Source of the DNA: Dolichospermum compactum NIES-806
GTDB taxonomy: Bacteria; Cyanobacteriota; Cyanobacteriia; Cyanobacteriales; Nostocaceae
Length of the DNA: 64,000 nt
Assembly (NCBI RefSeq): GCF_002368115.1
Contig: NZ_AP018316.1
Location: 1,953,694 to 2,017,693 of the forward strand
Direction: 5' to 3'
The notes beneath the pieces are model-generated. The model did no database searches and had not been told where the DNA came from. It saw only the letters and a list, made by a program, of their open reading frames with translations. The translations under genes and the position numbers were made by a program. Shown piece after piece: positions 25,148-33,310 of this stretch (within the stretch, counting starts at the first letter, position 1; every line of letters starts with the position of its first letter).

Positions 25148-26020
25148 ATGAGTAGAAAAGGTCAGTCTATTACCCTGTCGGTATCAGAACGAGACAAAGC
25201 CGAACTAGAAGCGATCGCACTAGAATTCGGGATGATGTGGGGAGATGATCCCAATATCTCCAAACTGATCAAAGCGATCGCTCAACATGAATTAATCATT
25301 GGCAAAAATCATGACTGGCAGGAATCACGTATCCGCACATTATACCGTTGTATAAGTGCATTAACAGACATTGGACAAGTGGAACAAGCTCAGATTATCG
25401 CCAATTTGCTACTCGAACGCAGTGAATTGTCCATACCAATGCGAAAAGAAATTGAAAAGGTTTTAAACAATTTACTTCCATCTTGGCGTTTACAAATTGA
25501 CCACTATATCTTGCGTCAACAACCGTTTCAACTTTCCTATCAAGATGCAACAGAAAGAATATTAAATTATACAGTTCACTATGCTAAGATTACCCCCCAT
25601 GAAAAACGTCTATATCTTGATTGCTGGTGTGAGGAAACATTAAATAATCATGACATAGAAGAACTACAGCATAACTGGTGTTTTCGTTTAGACAGAATTA
25701 ACGAAGCAGCTATTACGGAAATTGCTGGTAAATGGCGATCGCAGTTAGATCAAATAGATGTAGAAATGCACCTACTAAACAACTTAGCTTTTGCCTATCA
25801 AACTAAACCAGAGGATTCAATAGTTGAATGGATACCAGAAAAATCAAAAGTGAAGCGAGTAATTAGACAAGTATCAAATACATTCTGGTTTATTCGGGAA
25901 ATCATGCAATATTCCTCCGATTGTATTGTAGTTTCACCGGAGAATGTGCGATCGCGTATTAAAGAAAAACTCATCAATCTATGTCAAAATTATGACTTGA
26001 CCACATCACTCACCAGTTAA
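25148..26020 (+). CDS. WYL-domain transcriptional regulator with N-terminal RHH-like segment
   Basis: The first 45 residues (MSRKGQSITLSVSERDKAELEA, then PNISKLIKAIAQ) look like a ribbon-helix-helix DNA-binding domain. The rest resembles the cyanobacterial WYL-family proteins found beside CRISPR loci: QPFQLSYQDATERILNYTVHYA, LDCWCEETLNNHDIEELQHNW and FWFIREIMQYSSDCIVVSPE. A WYL-domain protein represses the type I-D locus in Synechocystis, so repression of this cas operon is a fair inference. It is transcribed away from the operon, with the promoter region between 24.7 and 25.1 kb. It starts at ATG 25148; there is no paired gene on this strand. Confidence 0.85.
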   Translation: MSRKGQSITLSVSERDKAELEAIALEFGMMWGDDPNISKLIKAIAQHELIIGKNHDWQESRIRTLYRCISALTDIGQVEQAQIIANLLLERSELSIPMRKEIEKVLNNLLPSWRLQIDHYILRQQPFQLSYQDATERILNYTVHYAKITPHEKRLYLDCWCEETLNNHDIEELQHNWCFRLDRINEAAITEIAGKWRSQLDQIDVEMHLLNNLAFAYQTKPEDSIVEWIPEKSKVKRVIRQVSNTFWFIREIMQYSSDCIVVSPENVRSRIKEKLINLCQNYDLTTSLTS

Positions 26021-26164
26021 TATCATTACAGGTAATAGCCAAGGATTGAGAAATACCTTACACCACAGCGAAAACCCATCTTAAATTAGCACGTCGGATG
26101 CTTAAAAATACGCAATCCAGTGTTTAGTAGGGGCCGGTTTTCTCCGCCCTAGACTGTATTACAT

Positions 26165-26462
26165 CCGAAGGATAACCGCTATAGGCAGTGGGTAGAGATT
26201 CCTATTCCAGTTAATTTTAATCCCTATAGGGATTAAAATTAACTGATCCTCACTACTGGCAAAATCTCTATTGGAGATTAAAAAGATAATATTTAATTCC
26301 CGCAATTCTATCTCCAGGAATTTCACCTGCTTGTAGTTGATCAATTAAAGGTTGAATATCACTACGAATGGAGTGATAGCGTTTAGCCAGTTCTCTTAAA
26401 TCTCTTTGAAAACGAGGAGTAAGAGCAATTTCAATTGGTAGTGGTTCATTATTATTCTGCAT
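26165..26462 (-). pseudogene. RelE/ParE-type toxin, frameshifted
   Basis: The frame from 26462 reads MQNNNEPLPIEIALTPRFQRDLRELAKRYHSIRSDIQPLIDQL, then GDRIAG, the N-terminal two thirds of a RelE-family mRNA-cleaving toxin, and stops at 26268. The expected continuation resumes in another frame as ISNRDFASSEDQLILI, matching the NRD-x-ASG-x-RLI segment of intact relatives. The gene is therefore probably dead. The 38-bp palindrome lies in its 3' part. It overlaps the antitoxin gene by 11 bases. Confidence 0.65.
26208..26245. repeat. 38-bp perfect palindrome
   Basis: The sequence from CAGTTAATTTTAATCCCTA to its exact reverse complement spans 38 bases with no loop. Its core AATCCCTATAGGGATT resembles the stem of CRISPR repeats. 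It lies between the WYL gene and the converging, broken relE-like gene. No T-run follows on either strand, so it is not an obvious terminator. Confidence 0.85.
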
Positions 26463-26706
26463 CTATTCCTTCCCACATTTGTGAAAGGGGTATAGTTTGT
26501 CCACTTAATGCTTCTTTTATTCCCTGATGAATACCTTCAATGACAATTTCTGTGGGTGTTTCTTCAAGAGATGAATTTTTCTCTAATTGGAAAATAGATT
26601 TTTGAATAAGTTGCAGTGCATAAGTTTCCACAGAAAGTCCTTGCTGTTGTGCTTGCTTTATTAAATACTGTTCTAATTCTGGTGGTAAATTGAGGGTTAA
26701 GGTCAT
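26452..26706 (-). CDS. RelB-type antitoxin (84 aa)
   Basis: The N-terminus MTLTLNLPPELEQYLIKQAQQQGLSVETYALQLIQ is a ribbon-helix-helix-like DNA-binding region, and the acidic C-terminus (IPLSQMWEGIDAE) would bind the toxin. It overlaps the RelE-like gene, the usual antitoxin-first order. Since the toxin looks broken, this is probably an orphan antitoxin. Confidence 0.65.
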   Translation of the reverse strand: MTLTLNLPPELEQYLIKQAQQQGLSVETYALQLIQKSIFQLEKNSSLEETPTEIVIEGIHQGIKEALSGQTIPLSQMWEGIDAE

Positions 26707-26754
26707 AAATCTATTGTGAGTAACTCTATCTATTTTTAGCTTGGTAAAAATAAA

Positions 26755-26988
26755 CTAACTCGTAAGTTTCAAAGCAGCAGCTAAAATATCATCATCAGAT
26801 TCCATCTCATCTAAATTATCCACCTTCATCTTTTCCATAATTTGACGATGAGTGATTTCATATTGAGCATTTACTAAAGTACGTGCTATTTGATAAGTGA
26901 TTTTTTGCCAATCTTCAGGTGAAGCTATTACCTCTATATGTTGCAATGATGCATAAGCCTCTGCTGGTAGCTTTGGTAAAAATTTCAA
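26755..26988 (-). CDS. Hypothetical protein (77 aa)
   Basis: A 77-residue acidic protein (MKFLPKLPAEAYASLQHIEV at the start, MESDDDILAAALKL at the end). It begins 17 bases after the DUF4926 gene, so it belongs to that small operon. I recognise no domain. The arrangement suggests an accessory or immunity-type product. Confidence 0.45.
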   Translation of the reverse strand: MKFLPKLPAEAYASLQHIEVIASPEDWQKITYQIARTLVNAQYEITHRQIMEKMKVDNLDEMESDDDILAAALKLTS

Positions 26989-27005
26989 AGCTAAATTACA
27001 ACTAT

Positions 27006-27257
27006 TTACGCTGTAACCATTTCCGGCACTAAATTAGGTGATGTTGGCTCAAAATGTAACACCATAATTTGCTCTGGACGTAAACCAACAGATTCATAGG
27101 TTTGTCCATTACTATCGCTAAATTCTACTTCAAACGCAGCACCATCGGCTAATAATTCAACTATTGTACCAACTTGACCACGTAACAAATTATATTCAGG
27201 TAAATCAACTGTGAGTGCTACTACGTCTAGTAGATTAGGTACAAAAATTTTGCTCAT
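27006..27257 (-). CDS. DUF4926 protein (83 aa)
   Basis: The sequence LLDVVALTVDLPEYNLLRGQVGTIVELL, then FEVEFSDSNGQTYESVGLRPEQIMVL is the DUF4926 pattern, a small SH3-like beta barrel. These proteins often sit next to DUF6883 proteins in cyanobacteria, as here (22-base gap). Their function is not established; an immunity or antitoxin role has been supposed because of their context. Confidence 0.75.
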   Translation of the reverse strand: MSKIFVPNLLDVVALTVDLPEYNLLRGQVGTIVELLADGAAFEVEFSDSNGQTYESVGLRPEQIMVLHFEPTSPNLVPEMVTA

Positions 27258-27279
27258 TTTCTATAATCTCCATGTATTT

Positions 27280-27741
27280 TTATACTAAAGGATAGCAGGA
27301 AGTTAAGCTTGGAATATCAGAACCAGATTTAATAATCCAACCAGTGCGAATAGTTGCACTTCTATTTTGCCATTGCAGAGTAAAGTCTAGTGTGTAGCGT
27401 TGTCCATATTCATCATACCTATTCAAACTAACTTCTTGAGTTTTTACTTTTTCTAAAATAATCTGGCGTAATTCCTCAGCATTTTCAGCAGTCATACCTA
27501 AAATTGATGAAAATAGACGAGCTTTATCCTTTCCTGTAGAATGATCTCGATTAAGGGAGTAGTCACGCAATTTACGAATGTCAACAACTGCATTTTCGGA
27601 ATTGGGAAGGAGATTTACCGAAGTTAATTTGATAATCTTTTCCAGAGTGAATCCTTCTTCTTCAAGTTTTTGGCGAACTTCAGGTACGGAGGCAAACGCC
27701 CTAATTACCATTTTGGTATCCCATACCGCTTCTTTAAACAA
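27280..27741 (-). CDS. DUF6883 protein, 5' end probably lost
   Basis: The C-terminal half (LNRDHSTGKDKARLFSSILGM, then DEYGQRYTLDFTLQWQNRSATIRTGWIIKSG) matches the DUF6883 domain. A TTG at 27741 opens the annotated frame, but coding-like sequence in the same frame extends about 110 bases further upstream, to a stop at about 27855, without any ATG. The natural N-terminus therefore seems missing, most likely through a deletion that joined this gene to the HNH gene. Confidence 0.6.
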   Translation of the reverse strand: MFKEAVWDTKMVIRAFASVPEVRQKLEEEGFTLEKIIKLTSVNLLPNSENAVVDIRKLRDYSLNRDHSTGKDKARLFSSILGMTAENAEELRQIILEKVKTQEVSLNRYDEYGQRYTLDFTLQWQNRSATIRTGWIIKSGSDIPSLTSCYPLV

Positions 27742-27814
27742 TTCCTCAACTTGTTCTGCTCCAGGGCTATCTACTAACCCCTGATAAAATTCAGCTTCAG
27801 CAATTTCTGTTTGT

Positions 27815-28162
27815 TTAGCAACGGCAAGATTGCGTTCCTCTTCCTGTAGCTGTTAATCCTACCACTCTCACATCATCCCAGCGAAAGTTTTCTGTCCATA
27901 CTTGTTGACGGGGATTAAAAATAGATACTTCTTTTTTTGTTTCTGGATCTGTTACTGTTTGTCTAGCAGATTTACGCAGTGAGCATGACACACAAGCAAG
28001 AGCTAAATTATCAGATGTTGTTCCACCACCAGCCACAACCGGAATAATATGATCTATGTGAAATGTTGCAGCTTGTCCTGCTTGAGACAAACAACAATAT
28101 TCACACCTAAATTTTGCACGCTGCATAACTAATTGACGTAGCGAACTTGCAATTTTCCCCAT
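27815..28162 (-). CDS. HNH endonuclease, C-terminally truncated (115 aa)
   Basis: The zinc-binding HNH domain is visible: CEYC at residue 20, then FHIDHIIPVVAGGGTTSDNLALACVSCSLRKSARQ. This is a metal-dependent DNA-cutting fold. The last seven residues (RGTQSCRC) depart from relatives, which continue about 25 residues further, and the stop falls just at the junction with the DUF6883 gene. The upstream small gene ends one base before this start. Confidence 0.75.
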   Translation of the reverse strand: MGKIASSLRQLVMQRAKFRCEYCCLSQAGQAATFHIDHIIPVVAGGGTTSDNLALACVSCSLRKSARQTVTDPETKKEVSIFNPRQQVWTENFRWDDVRVVGLTATGRGTQSCRC

Positions 28163-28372
28163 TTATCCCGCCCGCATGATACGCTGAGAACGCAAGGAAA
28201 GCAAAGATAAAAATTCCGCCAAATCAACTAAACCTTCAGCTTCATTTCTTTCGGCTAAAGTCAATTCTTCCCCAGCATCTTGACGATCTAATAAAAATTG
28301 TAACCGTGCTTGCACAGCTTCAGGAAGTTGAAAATAAGTCAAACCAACGGGGATCTCAATTACTTCAGTCAT
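28163..28372 (-). CDS. Small protein paired with HNH gene (69 aa)
   Basis: An acidic 69-residue protein (LPEAVQARLQFLLDRQDAGEELTLAERNEAEGLVDLAEFLSLL) that recurs directly upstream of HNH genes in cyanobacteria. The two are adjacent without a gap. It looks helical throughout. A partner or regulatory function for the HNH protein is inferred. Confidence 0.6.
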   Translation of the reverse strand: MTEVIEIPVGLTYFQLPEAVQARLQFLLDRQDAGEELTLAERNEAEGLVDLAEFLSLLSLRSQRIMRAG

Positions 28373-28541
28373 ATAATATTTCCCTACAGATGTGATCTAT
28401 TGTCTGAAAGTATGACTATAAATATCTGATCAATATAGCGATGCCTTCGGCGAACAAAGCGATCGCTCACCGCACCCTACAATCATACCATCTCCTATAA
28501 TTGATCGGATAACCTGCACACCTACATTTAGGCATGAAACT

Positions 28542-31500
28542 GTGACCGAAACTGGAAAATACAAAGATACCGTCAACTTACCCAAGACTAACTTCGATAT
28601 GCGGGCAAACGCAATCAAGCGCGAACCCGAAATCCAAAAATTCTGGGAAGAAAACCACATTTATTCTCAACTGGCACAAAACAATCCTGGCGAATTATTT
28701 ATACTGCACGATGGTCCTCCCTATGCTAACGGTCAGTTGCATATTGGTCATGCTTTAAATAAGATTCTCAAAGATATTATTAACCGCTACCATTTGCTAC
28801 AAGGTCGTAAAATTCGCTACGTTCCTGGCTGGGATTGTCACGGATTGCCTATTGAGTTGAAAGTTCTGCAAAATATGAAACAGGGAGAACGGCAAAATCT
28901 CACTCCTTTGCAATTGCGTCAAAAAGCGAAAGAGTTCGCACTGAAGACGGTTGATGAACAACGAGAAAGCTTTAAACGCTATGGGATTTGGGGTGATTGG
29001 GAAAATCCTTATTTAACCTTAAAACCGGAATACGAAGCCGCGCAAATTGGCGTTTTTGGGGAAATGTTCCTCAAAGGTTATATTTATCGCGGTTTAAAGC
29101 CTGTGCATTGGAGTCCTAGTTCTAAAACCGCTTTAGCAGAAGCAGAGTTAGAATATCCTGAAGGTCACGTTTCTCGCAGTATTTACGCCGCTTTCCCGGT
29201 GGTTAAGGTTGCCGAAGGGTTAAAAGCTAGTTTGGATGGCTTCTTGCCTGATTTGGACGTGGCTGTGTGGACTACTACACCCTGGACTATCCCCGGTAAT
29301 TTGGCTGTGGCTGTGAATGCTGCGCTGGAGTATGCGGTGGTGGAAGTAGAACCCCACCCCCTAACCCCCTCCCCGCAAGCGAGGAGGGGGGATGAGAAAG
29401 AGGAAGTTGCTTCCACCCCACAAGCAGGAAATGAAGAATTTACCTCCCCCTCTCTGCTTGCGGAGAGGGGGACTGAGGGGGTGAGGTTTCGATATCTCAT
29501 TGTTGCGGCTGAGTTGGTTGATAGGTTAGGAGAGGTTTTAGATTGTGAGTTAACGGTAAAAGCTAAATTCTCTGGTCAGAATTTGGAAGGTACTATTTAC
29601 CGTCATCCTCTTTTTGACCGTGAAAGTCCGGTGGTGGTTGGTGGTGATTATATCACTACTGAGTCGGGGACTGGGTTGGTTCATACTGCGCCTGGTCATG
29701 GTCAAGAGGATTATATTGTTGGTCAGCGTTACGGTTTGCCGATTCTTGCCCCTGTTGATGATAGTGGTAATTTTACGGATGAGGCTGGTAAGTTTTCTGG
29801 TTTAAATGTTTTGGGTGATGGTAATCAAGGGATTATTGACGCTTTGAATGAAGCGGGTTCTCTGTTGAAGGAGGAAGCCTATCCTCACAAGTATCCTTAT
29901 GATTGGAGAACGAAGAAACCAACGATTTTTCGCGCTACTGAACAATGGTTTGCTTCTGTGGCAGGATTTAGGGAGGAGGCTTTAAAGGCTATTTCATCTG
30001 TGCGTTGGATTCCGGCGCAAGGTGAAAACCGCATCACGCCGATGATAGCAGAAAGATCCGATTGGTGTATTTCTCGTCAACGTTCTTGGGGTGTGCCGAT
30101 TCCGGTGTTTTATGATGAAGCGACTGGGGAAGTTTTGCTGAATGCGGACACGATTAACCACGTTCAAGCTATTTTTGCCGAAAAGGGTTCTGATGCTTGG
30201 TGGGAGTTGTCGGTAGAGGAGTTGTTACCGGAAACATATCGCAATAATGGCAAGACTTACCGCCGAGGTACAGATACAATGGATGTCTGGTTTGATTCTG
30301 GTTCTTCTTGGGCAGCGGTGGCGAAGCAAAGACCGGAGTTGTGCTATCCTGTGGATATGTATTTGGAAGGTTCTGACCAACATCGCGGTTGGTTTCAATC
30401 TTCTTTGTTAACCAGTGTGGCGGTTAATGGCATTGCACCTTATAAAACGGTTTTGACTCATGGTTTCGTCTTGGATGAAAATGGACGAAAAATGAGCAAA
30501 TCGGTGGGGAATGTGGTAGATCCTCAATTGATGATTCAAGGTGGGACTAACCAAAAACAACAACCTGCTTATGGTGCGGATGTTTTGCGATTGTGGGTTT
30601 CTTCGGTTGATTATTCTGGTGATGTGCGGTTGGGTGGTAACATCATCAAGCAATTAGCTGATGTGAGAAATAAGATTCGCAACACGGCGCGGTTTTTATT
30701 AGGGAGTTTGCATGATTTTGATCCTCAGAAGGATGCTGTAGCTTTTGATGATTTGCCAGATTTGGATAAATATATGCTGCACCGCATCCGTGAGGTGTTT
30801 AATGAGGTGACGGAAGCTTTTGATAGTTTCCAGTTTTTCCGCTTTTTCCAAACTGTGCAGAATTTCTGTGTTGTGGATTTGTCGAACTTTTATTTGGATG
30901 TTGCGAAAGATAGATTATATATCAGTTGTGCTGATGCTTTCCGTCGTCGTAGTTGTCAAACGGTGTTGCAAGTTGCTTTGGAGAATTTAGCCAGAGCGAT
31001 CGCCCCTGTTTTGTGTCATACTGCGGAGGATATCTGGCAATTTATCCCCTACGAAACACAATATAAATCAGTGTTTCAAGCTGGTTGGGTGCAAGTGGAT
31101 GATAAATGGGATAATCCTGAATTAGCGGAATTTTGGAAAACACTGCGCCGGATTCGTGGTGATGTTAATAAGGTTTTAGAACAAGCACGGACAGAAAAGT
31201 TAATTGGTTCTTCTCTAGAAGCTATTGCTTTGATTTATCTGAGTGATGAAAAATTATCCACTGCTATCGAACCTTTGAATGTTAGCGGTAATGGAATTGA
31301 TGAATTACGGTATTTGTTCCTAACTTCCAATGTGCAATTATTAGATACTCCTGACGCATTAAAAGGATTAAAAACTTTGCGGGTTCAAGGTGAGGATAAT
31401 TGGGATATTGGCGTAGTCAATGCCGCAGATTACGAACATGATGGAAAATCATATCAGAAATGCGATCGCTGTTGGAACTATTCTCCCCATGTTGGTGAAT

Positions 31501-31559
31501 CAGCAGAACATCCATTATTGTGTGAACGCTGTATTCCCGCTTTAGCTGGAGAGTTCTAA
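28542..31559 (+). CDS. ileS: Isoleucyl-tRNA synthetase (1005 aa) with a repeat-derived insertion
   Basis: IleS charges tRNA-Ile and edits misactivated valine. The class I motifs are HIGH (ANGQLHIGHAL) and KMSKS (GRKMSKSVGN). The C-terminal zinc knuckle is CDRCWNYSPHVGESAEHPLLCERC. Residues about 270-315 inside the CP1 editing domain are low-complexity (PHPLTPSPQARRG and similar), encoded by GC-rich hairpin sequence; without them the length is about 960, normal for the family. A GTG at 28542 starts the protein; a three-codon frame ATGAAACTGTGA begins at 28534 and overlaps that start. Confidence 0.95.
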   Translation: MTETGKYKDTVNLPKTNFDMRANAIKREPEIQKFWEENHIYSQLAQNNPGELFILHDGPPYANGQLHIGHALNKILKDIINRYHLLQGRKIRYVPGWDCHGLPIELKVLQNMKQGERQNLTPLQLRQKAKEFALKTVDEQRESFKRYGIWGDWENPYLTLKPEYEAAQIGVFGEMFLKGYIYRGLKPVHWSPSSKTALAEAELEYPEGHVSRSIYAAFPVVKVAEGLKASLDGFLPDLDVAVWTTTPWTIPGNLAVAVNAALEYAVVEVEPHPLTPSPQARRGDEKEEVASTPQAGNEEFTSPSLLAERGTEGVRFRYLIVAAELVDRLGEVLDCELTVKAKFSGQNLEGTIYRHPLFDRESPVVVGGDYITTESGTGLVHTAPGHGQEDYIVGQRYGLPILAPVDDSGNFTDEAGKFSGLNVLGDGNQGIIDALNEAGSLLKEEAYPHKYPYDWRTKKPTIFRATEQWFASVAGFREEALKAISSVRWIPAQGENRITPMIAERSDWCISRQRSWGVPIPVFYDEATGEVLLNADTINHVQAIFAEKGSDAWWELSVEELLPETYRNNGKTYRRGTDTMDVWFDSGSSWAAVAKQRPELCYPVDMYLEGSDQHRGWFQSSLLTSVAVNGIAPYKTVLTHGFVLDENGRKMSKSVGNVVDPQLMIQGGTNQKQQPAYGADVLRLWVSSVDYSGDVRLGGNIIKQLADVRNKIRNTARFLLGSLHDFDPQKDAVAFDDLPDLDKYMLHRIREVFNEVTEAFDSFQFFRFFQTVQNFCVVDLSNFYLDVAKDRLYISCADAFRRRSCQTVLQVALENLARAIAPVLCHTAEDIWQFIPYETQYKSVFQAGWVQVDDKWDNPELAEFWKTLRRIRGDVNKVLEQARTEKLIGSSLEAIALIYLSDEKLSTAIEPLNVSGNGIDELRYLFLTSNVQLLDTPDALKGLKTLRVQGEDNWDIGVVNAADYEHDGKSYQKCDRCWNYSPHVGESAEHPLLCERCIPALAGEF
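29350..29490. repeat. Hairpin-rich dispersed repeat inside ileS
   Basis: Two GC-rich hairpins (CCCCTCCCCGCAAGCGAGGA and CCCCCTCTCTGCTTGCGGAG, each followed by a run of G) lie between outer arms CACCCCCTAACCCCC and GAGGGGGTGAGG. A related intergenic copy lies at 60104-60140. Within ileS the repeat stays in frame and is translated. Confidence 0.75.
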
Positions 31560-31572
31560 AACAATAACAATA

Positions 31573-31634
31573 AGATCCCCGACTTCTGCCATCAATTTAT
31601 AATTTGTTTATAATAAAAAAGAAGTCGGGGATCT
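31573..31634. terminator. Inverted repeat AGATCCCCGACTTCT, terminator-like
   Basis: AGATCCCCGACTTCT (31573-31587) and its exact complement (31620-31634) flank a 32-base AT-rich loop, 13 bases after the ileS stop. The same arms occur at 47881-47950, and close variants at 63710-63742, each just downstream of a gene, so this is a dispersed hairpin family that may act as a terminator. Confidence 0.6.
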
Positions 31635-31665
31635 GAATCTTCATTCATTACCATCTTTAATTATT

Positions 31666-32271
31666 ATGGTCACACAATTATCTGTAGCTTTAGAAATTTT
31701 ACCAATGGTATTGCAAATGCAACCAAATATTATCATGACTGATGATAATTTTTATGATTTCTGTCAGCTAAATCGGGATTTTCGCATTGAACGTAATCAA
31801 ACAGGAGATTTATTAATTATGTCCCCCACAGGTTCAGAAACAGAGGAACGCAATTTTGACTTAATTGTTCAGTTAGGTGTTTGGACAAAGCAAAATGGTA
31901 CAGGAGTGGGATTTGGTTCTAGTGGTGGTTTTACCTTACCTAATGGTGCAGTGCGTTCTCCCGACGCAGCTTGGATAAACCGCACAAAATGGGAAGCAAT
32001 ACCAGTAGAACAAAGGAAAAAATTTGCTCCTATTTGTCCTGAGTTCATTATTGAATTGCGTTCAGAAACTGATAATTTAAAGATTCTGCAAGAAAAGATG
32101 CAAGAATATATAGATAATGGTACACAATTAGGATGGTTAATTGATAGAAAACAACAGAAAGTATTTATTTATCGTCCTGGTCAAGCTGTAGAAGAATTAG
32201 ATAATCCCCAAACATTAACTGGTGAAGATTTATTACCCGGATTTGTTTTAGATTTAAGTCAGATTTGGTAA
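31666..32271 (+). CDS. Uma2-family (DUF820) putative endonuclease (201 aa)
   Basis: The protein has the PD-(D/E)xK fold of the large cyanobacterial Uma2 family: SPTGSETEERN early, SPDAAWI and then PEFIIELRSETD, where D and E-x-R carry the catalytic acids. These genes are very numerous in filamentous cyanobacteria and their function is unclear. It is the intact copy of a pair; the next gene is a truncated paralogue. Confidence 0.85.
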   Translation: MVTQLSVALEILPMVLQMQPNIIMTDDNFYDFCQLNRDFRIERNQTGDLLIMSPTGSETEERNFDLIVQLGVWTKQNGTGVGFGSSGGFTLPNGAVRSPDAAWINRTKWEAIPVEQRKKFAPICPEFIIELRSETDNLKILQEKMQEYIDNGTQLGWLIDRKQQKVFIYRPGQAVEELDNPQTLTGEDLLPGFVLDLSQIW

Positions 32272-32327
32272 TCAATAAATGTGGTCTAATCTTTTTGACA
32301 AAAAATAGAGCAAGAGTGTAATATTCA

Positions 32328-32750
32328 ATGAATACCACAACTTTACCTCCTCACCTAACATTAAATATCAATTTAACAGATGAGCAATTTTTCCAACTCT
32401 GTCAAAATAACCGTGATTTGAGATTTGAACGCACAGCAGCAGGGGAATTAATAATTATGCCACCAACTGGTAGCGATACGGGAAATAGAAACTTCGATAT
32501 TGCTGTGGAATTAGGAATTTGGAATAAACAAACAAAATTAGGTAAAGGTTTTGACTCTTCCACAGGTTTTAAACTACCAAATGGAAAAGAGAGTAAGAGT
32601 TTGAGAGATGGAATTTTCGACTTTCATACCCCAATTCACCAACGCCATAAATTGTATTCCAGCTTTAGCGAGAAAATTTTCACCACAAATTACAAATTAA
32701 AATTCTCTAGGAACGTTGGTGACAATCTCTCTATCCCAGTTTCCCTCTAA
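32328..32750 (+). pseudogene. Uma2-family gene, truncated after residue 90
   Basis: The first 90 residues (MPPTGSDTGNRNFDIAVELGIW, then GFDSSTGFKLPNG) match the N-terminal part of the neighbouring Uma2 protein. The catalytic half that should follow LPNG is replaced by unrelated sequence (KESKSLRDGIFDFHTPIHQ) reading toward the zinc-ribbon gene on the opposite strand. The active-site motif is absent, so the copy is dead. Confidence 0.7.
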
Positions 32751-32975
32751 TCTTGATTGGAAAGAATTTGGTTGAATCAAACCATGAGAACCGAGACAAT
32801 GTTCTGGTAGGGCGATTTTTTTAGCTAATTTTGCTAAAATCGGTTTTGGGACTTCAGCAGTGTGACGTTGCATTAATACAGGCATTTCTTGCCAACAACT
32901 ACGGCAAAACCAATAAGATTCAGCACCACGAATATGGTGTAAGAGTGAATCGGAACAACAAGGGCATTGAGGCAT
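32697..32975 (-). CDS. Zinc-ribbon protein, cyanobacterial (92 aa)
   Basis: The start MPQCPCCSDSLLHHIRGAESYWFCRSCWQEMPVL contains two C-x-x-C pairs typical of a zinc ribbon. I recall short proteins of this kind in many cyanobacteria, without known function. The C-terminal 25 residues (SRLEGNWDREIVTNVPREF) overlap the truncated Uma2 copy. Confidence 0.7.
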   Translation of the reverse strand: MPQCPCCSDSLLHHIRGAESYWFCRSCWQEMPVLMQRHTAEVPKPILAKLAKKIALPEHCLGSHGLIQPNSFQSRLEGNWDREIVTNVPREF

Positions 32976-33310
32976 AATAGTTTTAAGTCCTTCTTTGTAA
33001 GCGGTTGGCTAAATGTAGTCATGTAATGAATTGAGATAAAATAAAACTTCTTATGTACATTCCTGAATTTTAACTCTCAAGGATGGGGGGATTGTGAGAA
33101 TATTTGCAAGAACAATATATTACGTAATATTTCGCTATATTGCCTCTATATTTATTTACACTCTAAACTAGAGTAATCTTAAATGGATGAGACATCTGGT
33201 AGTAAATCCCGTCCCCTCCTCTATATCCTCGCAACATCTTTAAACTGTCCGTGCATAAACAGAATGGGTTCTGAATTAAATAACAGTAGCTATTTAAGGA
33301 ATCTCAGAAT

